From NCBI GenBank assembly GCA_034231615.1, contig CM067310.1, positions 5,644,010-5,708,009 of the forward strand: DNA of 64,000 nt, given 5' to 3'. The notes beneath the pieces are model-generated. The model was not told the DNA's origin, searched no databases, and saw only the letters and a program-made list of their open reading frames with translations. A program made the translations under genes and the position numbers. This stretch comes from Meghimatium bilineatum (lineage: Eukaryota; Mollusca; Gastropoda; Stylommatophora; Philomycidae). Each line of letters starts with the position of its first letter. Positions within the stretch are counted from its first letter, which is position 1. Of the stretch, positions 63,140 to 64,000 are shown piece after piece.

Positions 63140-64000
63140 TACATGCTAAATCTTACCAAAGTAATGCTACTTTCACAGCTGTAGTACTACAACTACATCT
63201 GTAATACTATTTTTACATTGCTAGTACTATTTTTTATGTGTAATGCTATAGACATACCTGTATTTTTACCCATGTAATACTACTGGTATACATAGGTGCC
63301 AACTAGTGCAGAGTTTCCATTCTGATATGGATTTCAGGACCAAAAAATAATTTTAAAAATTTTAAAGTATTTTTTAATGGTCATTTGGTTAAAATTTCAG
63401 TAATTATTTCTAATGCAGACATTTTAATCCCACATGCACTTATTGATGGGGGAATGCGGAGGTCATTTGGTGTTAAATTTCAGTAATTATTACTCTAATA
63501 TCTACGTTTTTATAAGAATGCACATATAAACTGTAAAAAATACGTATTTGTGAAAAAAATAAGGTTGACAGATGTGGGAATATGTACCGGGTAATTATAT
63601 TCTTATGTTTAGAATGTTTCTGTCAGATGTACAAGTTATTTTTACATACAATACATTTTCAAGCCTGTAATGCTATTTTCACATATGTTGTACTATTTTC
63701 TCACCTGTAACCTGTCTGTTGTGCTATTTTTATACATAGAATATTATTGTTACATCTGTATTTCTATTTTTACCTATGTAATACTACAGATTTCATTGGT
63801 CAATGGAAAAAAACAGGGCTAACGGTTTAAGAAAATTAACACTCTATTTACACTATAATTTTAATGCTGTGTTTACCTATGTAATGCTATTCTCACACCT
63901 GTTGTGCTATTTTTATGTGTAGAATGCTATTGTTATATCTGTGCAACTATATTTACACATGTAATGCTATAAATAAATCTTTACTGCTACTCTCAAATCG
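63140..64000. repeat. Degenerate 22-26-bp tandem repeat around TGTAATGCTATTTTTACA
   Basis: Loose units containing TGTAATACTATTTTTACA at 63140-63300 and 63640-64000 are interrupted by an AT-rich stretch with a diverged duplication near 63380 and 63470 (TCATTTGGTTAAAATTTCAG). It runs off the window edge. Confidence 0.8.

Overview
This is a eukaryotic, gene-poor, AT-rich window from an invertebrate genome. It has no bacterial-type gene order, operons, rRNA genes or CRISPR array. Spliced exons, many 5'-truncated LINEs, SINE-like elements, hAT, pogo and mariner MITEs, and a CCCTAA (TTAGGG-type) telomeric motif point to a non-arthropod animal. I think a mollusc is most likely, but that is inference.

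Two protein-coding loci are supported. (1) Minus strand, right part: three phase-compatible exons (61602-61664, 58435-58554, 53527-54968) of a missing-in-metastasis (MIM/MTSS1) homologue, an actin and membrane scaffold. The 5' exons with the I-BAR domain lie beyond the right edge. The last exon carries a long Gln/His tract and a WH2-like C-terminal helix. (2) Plus strand, 35983 to about 36360: a terminal exon encoding an 83-residue hydrophobic small membrane protein, with splice acceptor, in-frame upstream stop and polyA signal. I found no other convincing exon.

The rest is repeats. More than 45 minisatellite arrays (units mostly 14-62 bp) occur across the window; the largest are 9794-11033 (22 bp, about 56 copies) and 15112-16468 (35 bp, about 38 copies). 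Between them lie 3' ends of at least seven LINE lineages. The best copy, 5282-6975, is broken by a minisatellite and by a 13-bp-TSD hairpin element. A 278-bp SINE-like family has about 15 copies. Two are full length with target-site duplications, and one of these sits inside a LINE whose reading frame is restored when the insert is removed. DNA transposons include a 173-bp hAT copy resembling SPIN elements, two other hAT MITEs with 8-bp TSDs, two pogo-like MITEs with TA duplications, a 580-bp element with 57-bp perfect inverted repeats, a fold-back element and mariner remnants.

A recurring theme is that minisatellites begin inside or exactly at the end of transposable elements (42440-42665 from a LINE 3' end, 52150-52735 within a LINE, 24651-24900 from a mariner-like end, 8655-8892 at a MITE end). 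I see no multi-gene system. The most notable biology is this repeat-seeding pattern, the nested insertions, the SPIN-like element and the MIM gene structure. All repeat boundaries and copy numbers were read by eye and are approximate.
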